Shown: piece after piece, positions 44,718 to 53,043 of the stretch
Numbering within the stretch: the first letter of the stretch is position 1
How the letters are laid out: every line of letters starts with the position of its first letter
NCBI RefSeq assembly: GCF_010450875.1
Contig: NZ_CP048422.1
Span: forward strand, 1,891,001-1,955,000
Direction of reading: 5' to 3'
DNA length: 64,000 bases
Origin: Sphingomonas insulae
GTDB taxonomy: Bacteria; Pseudomonadota; Alphaproteobacteria; Sphingomonadales; Sphingomonadaceae
Translations under genes and position numbers: made by a program
Notes under the pieces: generated by a model
The model's database searches: none
Told to the model about the DNA's origin: nothing
What the model saw: only the letters and a program-made list of their open reading frames with translations

Positions 44718-45370
44718 CGGCTCCCGCGCCGGCCCCCTCGGCGGCAAAGCCCGGCATAGTCCGCAAGACGCTCACCGCCGTGATCGGCAGCGCGATCGGC
44801 GCCGCGGCGCTGTTCGTGAGGGTTCCAGCCGAGGAAAGCGGTCGAACCGTCGCTGCCAAGGTCGAGCGCGATCAGACGATCACGCTGCGCCATGTCGCCG
44901 GCCCGCGCTATTTGAAGGCGTATCTCGACATCGTCCGCGTGCCGACCGCCTGCGACGGCATCACCAAGGGCGTGACGATCGGGAAGACGTACACCCCGGC
45001 GCAGTGCGACGCGATGTTGGAAACCGCACTGATCGCCCATGCCGAGCCGATCATGCGCTGCGCGCCGGGCCTCTATGGCCGCGGCAACCAGGCTGCCGCC
45101 GTCGTGTCGCTCGCTTACAACATGGGGACGGGCGCGATCTGCGCCTCGACGCTCGTTCGCCGGATCAACGCTGGCGACTGGGCGGGGGCCGCGGCCTCCT
45201 TTGCCGCATGGAACAAGGTGACGGTTTCCGCCAAAGAGGTCGCCGCCTATCGACGCCGCGGCGAAACCTGCGTGCCGAAAGCGGCGGACCGATGGTCCTG
45301 CACCGTGAAAGGCCTGACCGATCGGCGAGATCGGGAACGCCGCCTGTTCGTGCAGGGATTGCCGCTGTGA
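44714..45370 (+). CDS. GH24-type lysozyme (endolysin) with signal-anchor
   Basis: A 218-residue endolysin with an N-terminal hydrophobic anchor (LTAVIGSAIGAAALFV, about residues 19-34), so probably Sec-exported in signal-anchor manner. The muramidase domain shows LKAYLDIVRVPTACDGITKGVTIGKTYTPAQCDAML and NQAAAVVSLAYNMGTGAICAST. The position usually holding catalytic Glu (E-G-x-x-L-x-A-Y) reads HVAGPRYLKAY, that is Ala. It overlaps the holin gene by four bases. Confidence 0.85.
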   Translation: MTAPAPAPSAAKPGIVRKTLTAVIGSAIGAAALFVRVPAEESGRTVAAKVERDQTITLRHVAGPRYLKAYLDIVRVPTACDGITKGVTIGKTYTPAQCDAMLETALIAHAEPIMRCAPGLYGRGNQAAAVVSLAYNMGTGAICASTLVRRINAGDWAGAAASFAAWNKVTVSAKEVAAYRRRGETCVPKAADRWSCTVKGLTDRRDRERRLFVQGLPL

Positions 45371-45830
45371 TCGGGCTCTGGCGGTCGATCCGCAACGGGC
45401 GCGAATGGCTGACGCTCGTCGTCGTCGCCGCGATCGGCGCATGGCTGTACGTTCAACGCGCCGAGGCGATCAAGCAGCGCGACGATGCCGTGCATCGCGC
45501 CGAGATCGTCTGCGCCCGTTCCGGCGTCGAATGGACCGCGCCGGACAAGGGGGCAGGGGCGCGGCCTGCGCCCGCCACGTCGCCGACCTGGTCAAATTCC
45601 GCGCCGACGTCGATCGCAAGACGATCGATCTTTTCACCAAGGCTATGGCCGACGCCAAGGCCCGCACCGTCAACGACAACCAGGCCGCGCGCCTTGCGGC
45701 CGAAGCCGCCCGTGCCGCGGCCGAGCGCATGGAGACCGCCGATGCCGAAGCCGAACGCCGCAATCTCGTGGGGCCTGACTGGCTTGCTGCTGTCAACGGC
45801 GTTGCCGGGCTGCGCTCACCGAGCCGTTGA
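45367..45830 (+). pseudogene. Rz-like inner-membrane spanin with an apparent -1 frameshift
   Basis: The GTG start overlaps the lysozyme stop. Frame one encodes an N-terminal transmembrane anchor (EWLTLVVVAAIGAWLYVQ) and the start of a coil (RAEAIKQRDDAVHRAEIVCAR). After GEWTAPDKG-like sequence the coiled coil continues only in the -1 frame (HVADLVKFRADVDRKTIDLF, then AARLAAEAARAAAERMETAD). The switch falls at the G runs 45549-45559. It is either a one-base loss, a sequence error or programmed slippage. Rz normally spans the periplasm with Rz1 to fuse membranes at lysis. Confidence 0.7.
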
Positions 45831-46080
45831 GCGACCAGCGGTCGAGGTGCCCGCCGCGGTCGCCGTGGATCCCCCCCAGCCGCCGGCCGATCTCATGACG
45901 TGCGCCGATCGCCCCGCCGGCCTGCCCGAAGACGCCTCTCTGATCGCCCAGATCCCGGCGCCGATCCGCGCCGGCATCATCCGCTTGGCGCGCGCCTTCC
46001 GCTTCAATGCGGATAGCAAGGACCGGCTCGTCAACTGGCATGCCCCCGGCTCCTGCCCGATAGCGAAGGCCGCGCCGTGA
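45742..46080 (+). CDS. Rz1-like outer-membrane lipoprotein spanin
   Basis: A 112-residue lipoprotein nested out of frame in the 3' part of Rz, the classical Rz/Rz1 arrangement. The signal ends in lipobox LPGC (LTGLLLSTALPGCAHRAV), followed by a Pro/Val/Ala-rich linker (PAVEVPAAVAVDPPQPPADL) and a C-terminal helical part. It is longer than lambda Rz1. It overlaps the following gpR gene by four bases. Confidence 0.78.
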   Translation: MPKPNAAISWGLTGLLLSTALPGCAHRAVERPAVEVPAAVAVDPPQPPADLMTCADRPAGLPEDASLIAQIPAPIRAGIIRLARAFRFNADSKDRLVNWHAPGSCPIAKAAP

Positions 46081-46532
46081 GGAAGCCCGACAGCCTGAAG
46101 GCGGTGCTGCTGCGCAGCGTCAAGCCGCTCGCCGACAACCCGGAAAACCTGACGCTCTTCATCGATCGCGGCGCGATCGGCTGTCGCGCAGGTTCGCTGT
46201 CGTTTCAGTACAGCTACACCCTAAACGTCGTGGTGCAAGACTTCGCCGGCAACCTCGACACGCTGATAGTCCCCATCCTGGGGTGGATCGCGGAAAATCA
46301 GTCCGAGCTGCTACAGAAGGGCGATAGCCAGCCCTTCACCTTCGAAGCCGAGATCCTCGACGGCGATCTGTGCGACGTGTCGATCGACATCGCGCTCACC
46401 GAACGCGTTCGCGTGACGCCGGCGCAGGGCGGCGTTCACGTCACCCACCTCGACGATACGCTTCCGACCGATGCCTTCCCCGGCGTCGCCGGCGTCCGCC
46501 TGATCGACGGCGTGGTCGACATGACGCCGTGA
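46077..46532 (+). CDS. Tail completion protein gpR
   Basis: A 151-residue P2 gpR homologue: KPDSLKAVLLRSVKPLADNPENLTLFIDRG, SLSFQYSYTLNVVVQDFAG and ILGWIAENQSELL are typical. In P2 it completes the head-proximal tail end together with gpS. GTG start overlapping Rz1. Confidence 0.92.
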   Translation: MRKPDSLKAVLLRSVKPLADNPENLTLFIDRGAIGCRAGSLSFQYSYTLNVVVQDFAGNLDTLIVPILGWIAENQSELLQKGDSQPFTFEAEILDGDLCDVSIDIALTERVRVTPAQGGVHVTHLDDTLPTDAFPGVAGVRLIDGVVDMTP

Positions 46533-47194
46533 CCGACGATTTCACCCCGATCGAGCGGCTCGCCGGGGATCTGCTGCTACGGCTGGCCCCGGCCGAAAAG
46601 CGCAGCCTGCTGCGCAAGATGGCCCGTGCGATACGGGACCGCCAATCGCAGCGCATCGCCCGCCAGCAGAACCCCGACGGCACCGCCTATGCCAAGCGCC
46701 ATGTCCCCCGCGAACAAAAGCCCGGCGGCTATGCCGTCCGCTTCCTGTATCCCATGGGTGCCGCCGAGCCGCGGGTCGTGTTCATGAAAAGCTGGGTCCG
46801 GCAAGGACCGCTTATGACGGGCTTCGATGCCGAGGCGGGCGGCATTCGCTCGTTTTTCTTCGATAAGGTGGCGCAATGGCTTCCCGTCGATACGGCCGAG
46901 CAGAATGCCGGCGCCGGCAAACTCCGCCGGCGTGGCGCCATCCGCCGCGCAGCGATGTTCCGCAAGTTGCGGGGCGGCCGGTTCCTGCGCGGCGATGCGA
47001 CGGCGATGGAAGCATGGATCGGCTTCACCGGCCGCGCCGGCGAGCTGGCGCGCGTCCACCAGGAAGGCCGCACGGACAGCGTCGTGAAGGGTGGGCGCAA
47101 GGTCCGCTATGCCGCACGCGGCCTGCTCGGCCTTACCGAGGGCGAGCGGGGCATGGCGATCGACATGCTGCTCTCCCACGTCGTCGAACGCTGA
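46529..47194 (+). CDS. Tail completion / virion morphogenesis protein gpS
   Basis: A 221-residue P2 gpS-type protein: LRKMARAIRDRQSQRIARQQNPDGTAYAKR at the N-terminal side and GFTGRAGELARVHQEG plus ARGLLGLTEGERGMAIDMLLSHV at the end. Longer than P2 gpS. GTG start overlaps gpR. Last gene of the head operon before the second palindrome. Confidence 0.9.
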   Translation: MTDDFTPIERLAGDLLLRLAPAEKRSLLRKMARAIRDRQSQRIARQQNPDGTAYAKRHVPREQKPGGYAVRFLYPMGAAEPRVVFMKSWVRQGPLMTGFDAEAGGIRSFFFDKVAQWLPVDTAEQNAGAGKLRRRGAIRRAAMFRKLRGGRFLRGDATAMEAWIGFTGRAGELARVHQEGRTDSVVKGGRKVRYAARGLLGLTEGERGMAIDMLLSHVVER

Positions 47195-47200
47195 ACGTCT

Positions 47201-47229
47201 GCTCTTGTAGAATGCGGTTCTACAAGAGC
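47201..47229. promoter_or_regulatory. Late-operon palindrome, copy 2 (before gpJ)
   Basis: GCTCTTGTAGAA and TTCTACAAGAGC form a perfect 12-bp inverted repeat around TGCGG, sharing the TTGTAGAA-N5-TTCTACAA core with copies 1 and 3. Its centre lies 60 bases before ATG 47275 of the gpJ gene. Confidence 0.75.
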
Positions 47230-47274
47230 GCCCCATAGCCATGCCCTCGCGCACCGCCCGACATGGCCGGCGCC

Positions 47275-48174
47275 ATGTCCTCCACCTCCGCCTCGACCAC
47301 CGTCAACCTCTCACGGCTTGCCCCGCCGACGATCGTCGAGCAGCTCGACTATGAGACGATCCTCGCCCGCAAGGTGGCGCGCGTGCAGGAGCTGCTGCCG
47401 TCGTTCGATGCGACAGTCGATAGCGATCCCGCCGTCAAGATCCTGCAGGTGGCCGCCTATGACGAGCTGCTGTTGCGGCAAGACTTCAACGAGCGCCTGA
47501 CCGCCCGTCTGGTCGCTTACGCAACTGGCGCCACGCTCGATCATATCGGCGCCGCCATCGGCATCGCGCGCCTTGTCGTCACGCCTGCCAATCCGACCAC
47601 GGGCGCGCCCGCCGTCTACGAGGGCGATGATGCGTTCCGCGCGCGTATCGTTCTCGGCCCCGAGGGCTTCGCAGCGGCGGGGCCTGAGCTGGCTTGGGTA
47701 AAATGGGCAAAGGACGCCTCGCCCCTCGTCCTCGACGCCAGCGCCACCACGCCCAATCCGGGGGAAGTGCTGGTCAACGTCCTGTCGACGCTCGGCGACG
47801 GCACGGCTGATGCGGCGTTGCTCGACAAGGTACGCGTGATCGTCACCGACAAGGCGGTGCGGCCGCTCGGCGCTTTGGTCACCGTAGCCTCCGCGGCACG
47901 GCGGCCGTTCGACGTTTCCGCGCGGATCTGGACCTTCGCAGGCCCTGATGCCGCCCTCGTCCTCGCGACGGCGCGCAGCCGCCTCGACACCTATCTCGCC
48001 ACCTCGCGCAAGCTCGGGCGTGACATCACTCGCTCCAGCCTGACCGCTGCGCTAACCGCGGAAGGCGTGCAGCGCGTGGAACTGCTGGCCCCGACCGCAG
48101 ACGTCGTCTGTGATCTGACGCAGGCGGCGCTGTGCACCGACATCACGATCGGCCATGCGGGCTATGACGAATAG
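47275..48174 (+). CDS. Baseplate assembly protein gpJ
   Basis: A 299-residue baseplate wedge protein of the P2 J family: LSRLAPPTIVEQLDYETILARKVARVQELLP, LQVAAYDELLLRQDFNERL, ATLDHIGAAIG and PRRPFDVSARIW-like AARRPFDVSARIWTF. ATG 47275 is chosen because it places the start at the same distance from the palindrome as in the other late operons; ATG 47263 is four codons upstream. It overlaps gpI. Confidence 0.92.
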   Translation: MSSTSASTTVNLSRLAPPTIVEQLDYETILARKVARVQELLPSFDATVDSDPAVKILQVAAYDELLLRQDFNERLTARLVAYATGATLDHIGAAIGIARLVVTPANPTTGAPAVYEGDDAFRARIVLGPEGFAAAGPELAWVKWAKDASPLVLDASATTPNPGEVLVNVLSTLGDGTADAALLDKVRVIVTDKAVRPLGALVTVASAARRPFDVSARIWTFAGPDAALVLATARSRLDTYLATSRKLGRDITRSSLTAALTAEGVQRVELLAPTADVVCDLTQAALCTDITIGHAGYDE

Positions 48175-48820
48175 CCTGCTACCCCCGAACGCGACGCGCC
48201 TCGAACGCGCGCTCGAAGCGGGCGCCGGTCGCCTGACGCCGATCGTCACCCCGGCCGAATCGATCGACGATCCGGCAACGTGCCCGGCCGAGCTTCTCCC
48301 ATGGCTTGCCTGGGGGCTATCGGTCGATGCGTGGGACGCCGAATGGAGCGAGGCGGACAAACGGAGCGCAGTCGCTACGTCGATCGAGATGCACCGCCGG
48401 AAAGGCACGCGCCTGTCTGTCGAGACAGTCGTCGCCCGGTTCGATCAGCTCGCCCATCTTGTGGAATGGCATCAGGCGTCGCCCAGGCGTCCGGCTCACA
48501 CCTTCGACGTCGTACTGCCGATGGTCACGCCCGCCGGCATCGCGCCGGGCGGCCGCCGCGCACAAGCCGCCTTCACCGATGCCATCATCCGCGAGGTCGC
48601 GCGCGTGAAGCCGCTGCACGAGCATATGCGGATGGTGCAGCAGATCGACGCAGCCGGCGCCGTCGGGTTGCAGGCGACGCTACGCGTCCTCGCTTACTTG
48701 CGCGACGATGCCGTGATGACGATCGACACGTCTCCCGATTGGGCGGCGTACCTCCAAACCGAAGACGGCGAGCCGATCGAGGACGCCGACACCGGTGCCT
48801 ATCTGGACACCCGCCCATGA
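48164..48820 (+). CDS. Tail/baseplate protein gpI
   Basis: A 218-residue P2 gpI-type protein: LLPPNATRLERALEAGAGRL, PAELLPWLAWGLSVDAWDAEWSEADKRSAVATSIEMHRRKGT is the diagnostic region. A C-terminal extension (about residues 150-218) is not typical of P2. It begins inside the end of gpJ and overlaps the tail-fibre gene. Confidence 0.92.
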   Translation: MTNSLLPPNATRLERALEAGAGRLTPIVTPAESIDDPATCPAELLPWLAWGLSVDAWDAEWSEADKRSAVATSIEMHRRKGTRLSVETVVARFDQLAHLVEWHQASPRRPAHTFDVVLPMVTPAGIAPGGRRAQAAFTDAIIREVARVKPLHEHMRMVQQIDAAGAVGLQATLRVLAYLRDDAVMTIDTSPDWAAYLQTEDGEPIEDADTGAYLDTRP

Positions 48821-49722
48821 TCCCCTTGAAGCTCGTCATGACGACGGCCGGTCTCGGCCGTTTCACTGCCGCACAGAGCGACGCCGGTGTCGATCTAACC
48901 GTCACACAGGTCGCCTTCACCGCGACGGCATTTGTCGCGGCGCCGACGCTGACCGCGCTACCGGGCGAGTTTCGCCGTGTATCGACCGTGTCGGGCGAGG
49001 CGGCGGGCGACAACCTCGTTCACATGACGGTGCAGGACGATGCCGCGCTGACCTACACCGTCCGCGGCTTCGGGCTGTTCCTCGGCGATGGCACGCTGTT
49101 CGCGACCTACAGCCAGCCCGGCGTGATCGCCGAAAAGTCGAGCAACGCGATGCTCGCGCTCGTCATCGACATCGCCTTCCCAGAGGCGGGTGTCGACCGG
49201 ATAACCTTCGGCGACACCAATTTCCTCAATCCGCCTGGTACTACAACGCGAAAGGGAGTGGTGCGTTTCGCGACCCCTGCCGAGCGCGATACCGGCATCG
49301 CCACCGACGTCGCCTTGACGCCCTCGGACCTGCGCAGCGCCCTGCCCATCGGGACGGTGACGATGTGGTATGGCGACGCTCCGAGTGTGCCGGACGGCTG
49401 GGCAATCTGCGACGGCCGCGAGGTGGCGCGCAGCGATGGCGAGGGCACGGTCGTGACCCCTAATCTCGTCGGCCGCGCGCCGGTCGGCGCCAGCGTTGCG
49501 CATGCCCCCGGGGCGACGTTCGGTGCCAGCGAAACCACCGTCAGCGTCACGCCGAGTTATACGGGGGCATCGGTTTCCACGACCACGCGCGCGGTCGATG
49601 CCGGTGGCTCCGCAAGCGGCCTGATCGGCTCGGTCAGCTTCAACGACGCTGCTCATAGCCACGATCTGACCATCGACGTGACGCCGCCCTCGATCGCCCT
49701 CCACTTCATCATGAAGGTCTGA
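48817..49722 (+). CDS. Tail fibre protein with tail-collar domain (gpH-like)
   Basis: A 301-residue protein. The N-terminal part (MIPLKLVMTTAGLGRFTAAQ, FRRVSTVSGEAAGDNLVHMTVQDDAALTYTVRGFGLFL) matches phage tail-fibre N-domains that bind the baseplate; the C-terminal third has the tail-collar motif PDGWAICDGREV and a short beta-rich end. It is much shorter than P2 gpH, so receptor recognition may be shared with the following gene. Confidence 0.85.
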   Translation: MIPLKLVMTTAGLGRFTAAQSDAGVDLTVTQVAFTATAFVAAPTLTALPGEFRRVSTVSGEAAGDNLVHMTVQDDAALTYTVRGFGLFLGDGTLFATYSQPGVIAEKSSNAMLALVIDIAFPEAGVDRITFGDTNFLNPPGTTTRKGVVRFATPAERDTGIATDVALTPSDLRSALPIGTVTMWYGDAPSVPDGWAICDGREVARSDGEGTVVTPNLVGRAPVGASVAHAPGATFGASETTVSVTPSYTGASVSTTTRAVDAGGSASGLIGSVSFNDAAHSHDLTIDVTPPSIALHFIMKV

Positions 49723-49725
49723 CCG

Positions 49726-51564
49726 ATGGCCAAGATCTCGCTGCTTCCCGAACTGGACGCGCCTGACGGGAGCGAGCGCGTGCCCGTCCTCGTCGGCGAC
49801 AAGACCATGGCCGCCAGCATGTCGGGCCTCGTCGAGGGCGCGGTCGGCGGTCTCGCGGCCGATCTCGGCATCACCGACGCCCCTGGCGGGTGGAAAGACG
49901 TCGTGATCGATCGCGATGGCCGCATCGTGTCGGGCTATCATCCGCTCCGCGGTGAATATCAGCCCTCGGTCGACGCCGTCGACGATCGGCTCGCCCTGCT
50001 CGAACTGGCTGCCCCGCGGCTGGTCGCGCAGATCGGCGGATGGATCTCGGCAGAGGTCGACGAAGAGGGGCGGGTCGTGCGTGGCGTGCATGCCACGCGA
50101 GGTGCCTACCCGCCGCCCTCCGACATCGACGATGCCGCCGATATGGCGCTCGTCCGCCGGGCGCTGGTCGCCGCCCAGCTCCGCGGCCTGCGCCTCGAGG
50201 CGGCGCCTACCGTCCACCTCACCCCGCCGCGGGTGTTCCGGCGTGAGACGGGCAGTCCGGTCATCCCCGCCGGGCAGCGGATGACGCTCGACTTGCTCGA
50301 CGCCCGTCTCAGCTTCGGCCATGCCCCCGTGCGCCGCGGCGCCTCCGGATGGACGGCGGACTATCTGCGCGGCCAATGGGTCTCGGCATACGGGAGCCGC
50401 GAAGGCGCGACGCAATGGAGCGTGCGCTTTGTGACCGACAGCCCGCAGATCGAGCTGCCGATCACCGGCGGCCAGATCGTGCGCGTGTGGATCGATGATC
50501 AGCCGGCCAGCCTCGGCAACACAGTCGATCTGCCGGCGGATAATGAATATCTCGCCTGCATCGACTTCGGCGAAGACATGCGGCCGATCCGCCCGCGCGC
50601 GGCCATCGCGGCAGCCGGCACCGGCTATGTCGAGGGCGACGCGCTATCCGTGTCGGGGATCAAGCTCGTCGTGCGCGCCGTCACCGCCACCGGCGCCATC
50701 GCCAGCGTGTCGATCGAAGGCTTCGGGCAGCTCACCGTGCTACCATCGGCCCCCGTCGCGGCAATGGGCGGCAGCGGCAATGGTGCCACCTTCGCGCTCT
50801 CGGACTCGCTGGGCGGCGTCAGCCAGTCCGGACACACCAGCCGCCGCATGCGGCGGGTCGAAGTCGTTTTCGGGGGCGGTAACGGCTTCCTAGGGCGCAT
50901 CCGGCTGACGTCGGGCAGCACCGTGCGCCGCTGGCCCGTCGCCGGGCCGCGCCTCGTCACGATGCAAGATAGCTGGGGGCAGATCTACTCGGACGCCATC
51001 GACGGCAGCTGGGCGCAGACCGCCGGCCGGATGATCGGCATCCAAGACGTCTGGCAGAATTCGGTCGGCGGTACGGGCTTCACCAACGGCTCGGCCAACA
51101 CCCCGCGCTACATGGATCGCCTCGTCGATCTCGCCGACGCGGCCGATACCGCTGGGCGACCGATCGTGTTCCTGACGCAAGGCTCGATCAACGACGATTA
51201 TACCGACGCGAGCGATGCGGCGTTGCAAGCGGCGGTGGAAGCCTATTGGCGCGCAGCCTGGGCGCGGCTCCCGGCCGGCACCATCATGATCCAGACGGGC
51301 GTGATGCGGCGCGTCGATGGCGGCAGTCCCGACACGCGCTCGGCCGCGGTACGGCAGGGCTTCGTGGCTGTCGCCGCGGATCTCGATCCCAAGGGCCTGC
51401 GGTCCGGCTTCATCGAGACGCGTGGCCTCATGAACGTCGCCACCAACGGACCCTTCTGGATGACCGGCGACGGCGCCCACATGACCCAGCTCGGGCACGA
51501 CATGGTCGCCTGCGCGATGGCGGCAGAGCTGATCCAAATTTTCCAGTCCCTCCCGATCTATTGA
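49726..51564 (+). CDS. Tail fibre/tailspike with SGNH-hydrolase-like domain
   Basis: A 612-residue protein. The N-terminal 150 residues look structural (repeated DRDGRIVSGYHPLRGEYQP and DEEGRVVRGVHATRGAYPP units), the middle is beta-rich, and the C-terminal 220 residues resemble an SGNH/GDSL esterase: MQDSWGQIY (Ser block), VFLTQGSINDDYTD (Gly/Asn blocks) and MTGDGAHMTQLGHDM (Asp-x-x-His dyad). A virion-borne deacetylase or esterase acting on a surface glycan is likely. It follows the tail-fibre gene after three bases. Confidence 0.75.
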   Translation: MAKISLLPELDAPDGSERVPVLVGDKTMAASMSGLVEGAVGGLAADLGITDAPGGWKDVVIDRDGRIVSGYHPLRGEYQPSVDAVDDRLALLELAAPRLVAQIGGWISAEVDEEGRVVRGVHATRGAYPPPSDIDDAADMALVRRALVAAQLRGLRLEAAPTVHLTPPRVFRRETGSPVIPAGQRMTLDLLDARLSFGHAPVRRGASGWTADYLRGQWVSAYGSREGATQWSVRFVTDSPQIELPITGGQIVRVWIDDQPASLGNTVDLPADNEYLACIDFGEDMRPIRPRAAIAAAGTGYVEGDALSVSGIKLVVRAVTATGAIASVSIEGFGQLTVLPSAPVAAMGGSGNGATFALSDSLGGVSQSGHTSRRMRRVEVVFGGGNGFLGRIRLTSGSTVRRWPVAGPRLVTMQDSWGQIYSDAIDGSWAQTAGRMIGIQDVWQNSVGGTGFTNGSANTPRYMDRLVDLADAADTAGRPIVFLTQGSINDDYTDASDAALQAAVEAYWRAAWARLPAGTIMIQTGVMRRVDGGSPDTRSAAVRQGFVAVAADLDPKGLRSGFIETRGLMNVATNGPFWMTGDGAHMTQLGHDMVACAMAAELIQIFQSLPIY

Positions 51565-51574
51565 GGATTCGATC

Positions 51575-52426
51575 ATGGCCAAGACCCAGATCACGCCGCT
51601 GACCTATGCGACCGACGATAACAGCCTGCTCCTGCTCTGTGCCGATCCTGCCGCCTGCGCGCGCGGCACGACCGACTTCGTGTTCGACTGGCGCGATCCC
51701 AACCAGTGGGGCGGCGCCTTGCCGGTCGCTGGCGCGCCGCTCCCCCTGCGCGACTTCCAGAACCTCGCGCTCGACAAATCGGCAATCCTCGTCCGCGACC
51801 AGCAGATCATGGCGCCCTACGTCTACGGCACGCAGGCCCATATCTCGGACGGCAAGGGCCTGACCTCGGCGAACGGCGGCACCGTCGGCTATGCCTTGCG
51901 CCGTAGCGGTCAGCAGATGAACCGCGCGGCCAGTCCCGTCGCCGAGGGGTTCCGCAGCTTCTATCTCGACGTCTGGGTGATCCTGCGCGGCGAGGCGTCG
52001 CAATTCGCGCGCGGGATCTCGGGCCGCGGGCAGGCGTCGACTGTCGAATATGGCTTCGGCGTCGACCACACGACCGGGAACGTAGTCGAGTGGGTGAGCG
52101 GCCGGGTCCTCGCTCACGATCGGGCGTTCGGCACCCTGCTGCACCTTGGCCTGTCGCTCGACTTCGACGTGCAGGGCGATACGACCACCGCCCGCACCTT
52201 CTGCGACGGCGTCGAGATCGTCGGGGGTGCCGCCTATCCGCGTCCCAGCGCTTGGCCTGACACACAGGGGTATTTCGACTTCGTCGGACTGGCCGGATGG
52301 GGCCTTGCTCCCCTTACGCTGGTCCGCACCTCGCGCACCTTCACCGCGTGGCCAGGACAAGGGCGTCTCGATCCGATGGATCTTCATCAAGATGAAGAGC
52401 GAGGACGGTCGCGCCTGCTCTTGTAG
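51575..52426 (+). CDS. Tail-associated protein of unknown function
   Basis: A 283-residue protein, not recognised as a family. It contains beta-rich, jelly-roll-like stretches (GFRSFYLDVWVILRGEASQFARGI, TVEYGFGVDHTTGNVVEWVSG, HLGLSLDFDVQGDT, TARTFCDGVEIVGG) reminiscent of laminin-G/concanavalin-like carbohydrate binding, which is only an impression. It shares the opening MAK-x-x-I with the preceding tailspike gene. Its TAG stop lies inside palindrome copy 3. Confidence 0.7.
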   Translation: MAKTQITPLTYATDDNSLLLLCADPAACARGTTDFVFDWRDPNQWGGALPVAGAPLPLRDFQNLALDKSAILVRDQQIMAPYVYGTQAHISDGKGLTSANGGTVGYALRRSGQQMNRAASPVAEGFRSFYLDVWVILRGEASQFARGISGRGQASTVEYGFGVDHTTGNVVEWVSGRVLAHDRAFGTLLHLGLSLDFDVQGDTTTARTFCDGVEIVGGAAYPRPSAWPDTQGYFDFVGLAGWGLAPLTLVRTSRTFTAWPGQGRLDPMDLHQDEERGRSRLLL

Positions 52427-52448
52427 AAGCGCATTCTACAAGAGCAGG
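52414..52448. promoter_or_regulatory. Late-operon palindrome, copy 3 (before gpV)
   Basis: CCTGCTCTTGTAGAA and TTCTACAAGAGCAGG form a perfect 15-bp inverted repeat around GCGCA, with the same TTGTAGAA-N5-TTCTACAA core. The centre is 58 bases before the gpV start. Overlap with the previous gene's stop codon shows selection on the site itself. Confidence 0.78.
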
Positions 52449-52488
52449 CCCTCGCGTCGTTCAACGCCCCGCGCATGGTCGCGGGGCA

Positions 52489-53043
52489 ATGGTCTACTCT
52501 CCCGAATTTCACCGCCTTGTGGGCGATCTCGCGCGTGAAGGCGTCATTGTTTCCGTCGATCGTGTCGCCGGCACCGCACGCGTGGAATTCGCCGACGCGC
52601 TGACGACCGGTGATCTTCCTTGGCTGGCACCGCGCGCCGGCAAGACACGCATTTGGTCGCCGCCCTCTGTAGGCGAATGTGTCCTGGTTCTCGCGCCCGA
52701 GGCAGACGCCACCCGCGGGATCATCGTCGGCAGTCTGTCGAGTAGCGCGCATCCGCACCCTGCACAGGACGGATCGACACTTGCTGAATTCGACGATGGC
52801 GCGACGATCAGCTACGATCCCGAAACCCACGCTCTCATGGCGTACTTGCCGGCCGATGCGACGGTGATGGTAGTGGCACGCGGCGGACTGCACTTTACCG
52901 GCGACCTGACGGTCGATGGCAAGATCCACGCGACCGACACGATCACCGCCGATGGCGACGTCGTCGGCGCCGGCAAGAGCCTGAAGGACCACGTCCACAC
53001 GAAGGTACAGGCCGGCGCCGCGATCTCGGGACCGCCGCAATGA
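52489..53043 (+). CDS. Baseplate spike protein gpV
   Basis: A 184-residue membrane-piercing spike. OB-fold N-terminal domain (GVIVSVDRVAGTARVEFADALTTGDLPWL, SVGECVLVLAPEADATRGIIVGSL), then a beta-helical part and a tip with HxH (DHVHTKVQAG), which in P2 gpV binds iron at the needle point. First gene of the tail operon after palindrome copy 3; in P2 the V-W pair sits instead before J. Confidence 0.92.
   Translation: MVYSPEFHRLVGDLAREGVIVSVDRVAGTARVEFADALTTGDLPWLAPRAGKTRIWSPPSVGECVLVLAPEADATRGIIVGSLSSSAHPHPAQDGSTLAEFDDGATISYDPETHALMAYLPADATVMVVARGGLHFTGDLTVDGKIHATDTITADGDVVGAGKSLKDHVHTKVQAGAAISGPPQ

Noticed and set aside
44707..46080. A single 457-codon frame across lysozyme, Rz and Rz1
   Set aside because: It strings together shadow of lysozyme with true Rz N-terminus and Rz1; not one protein.
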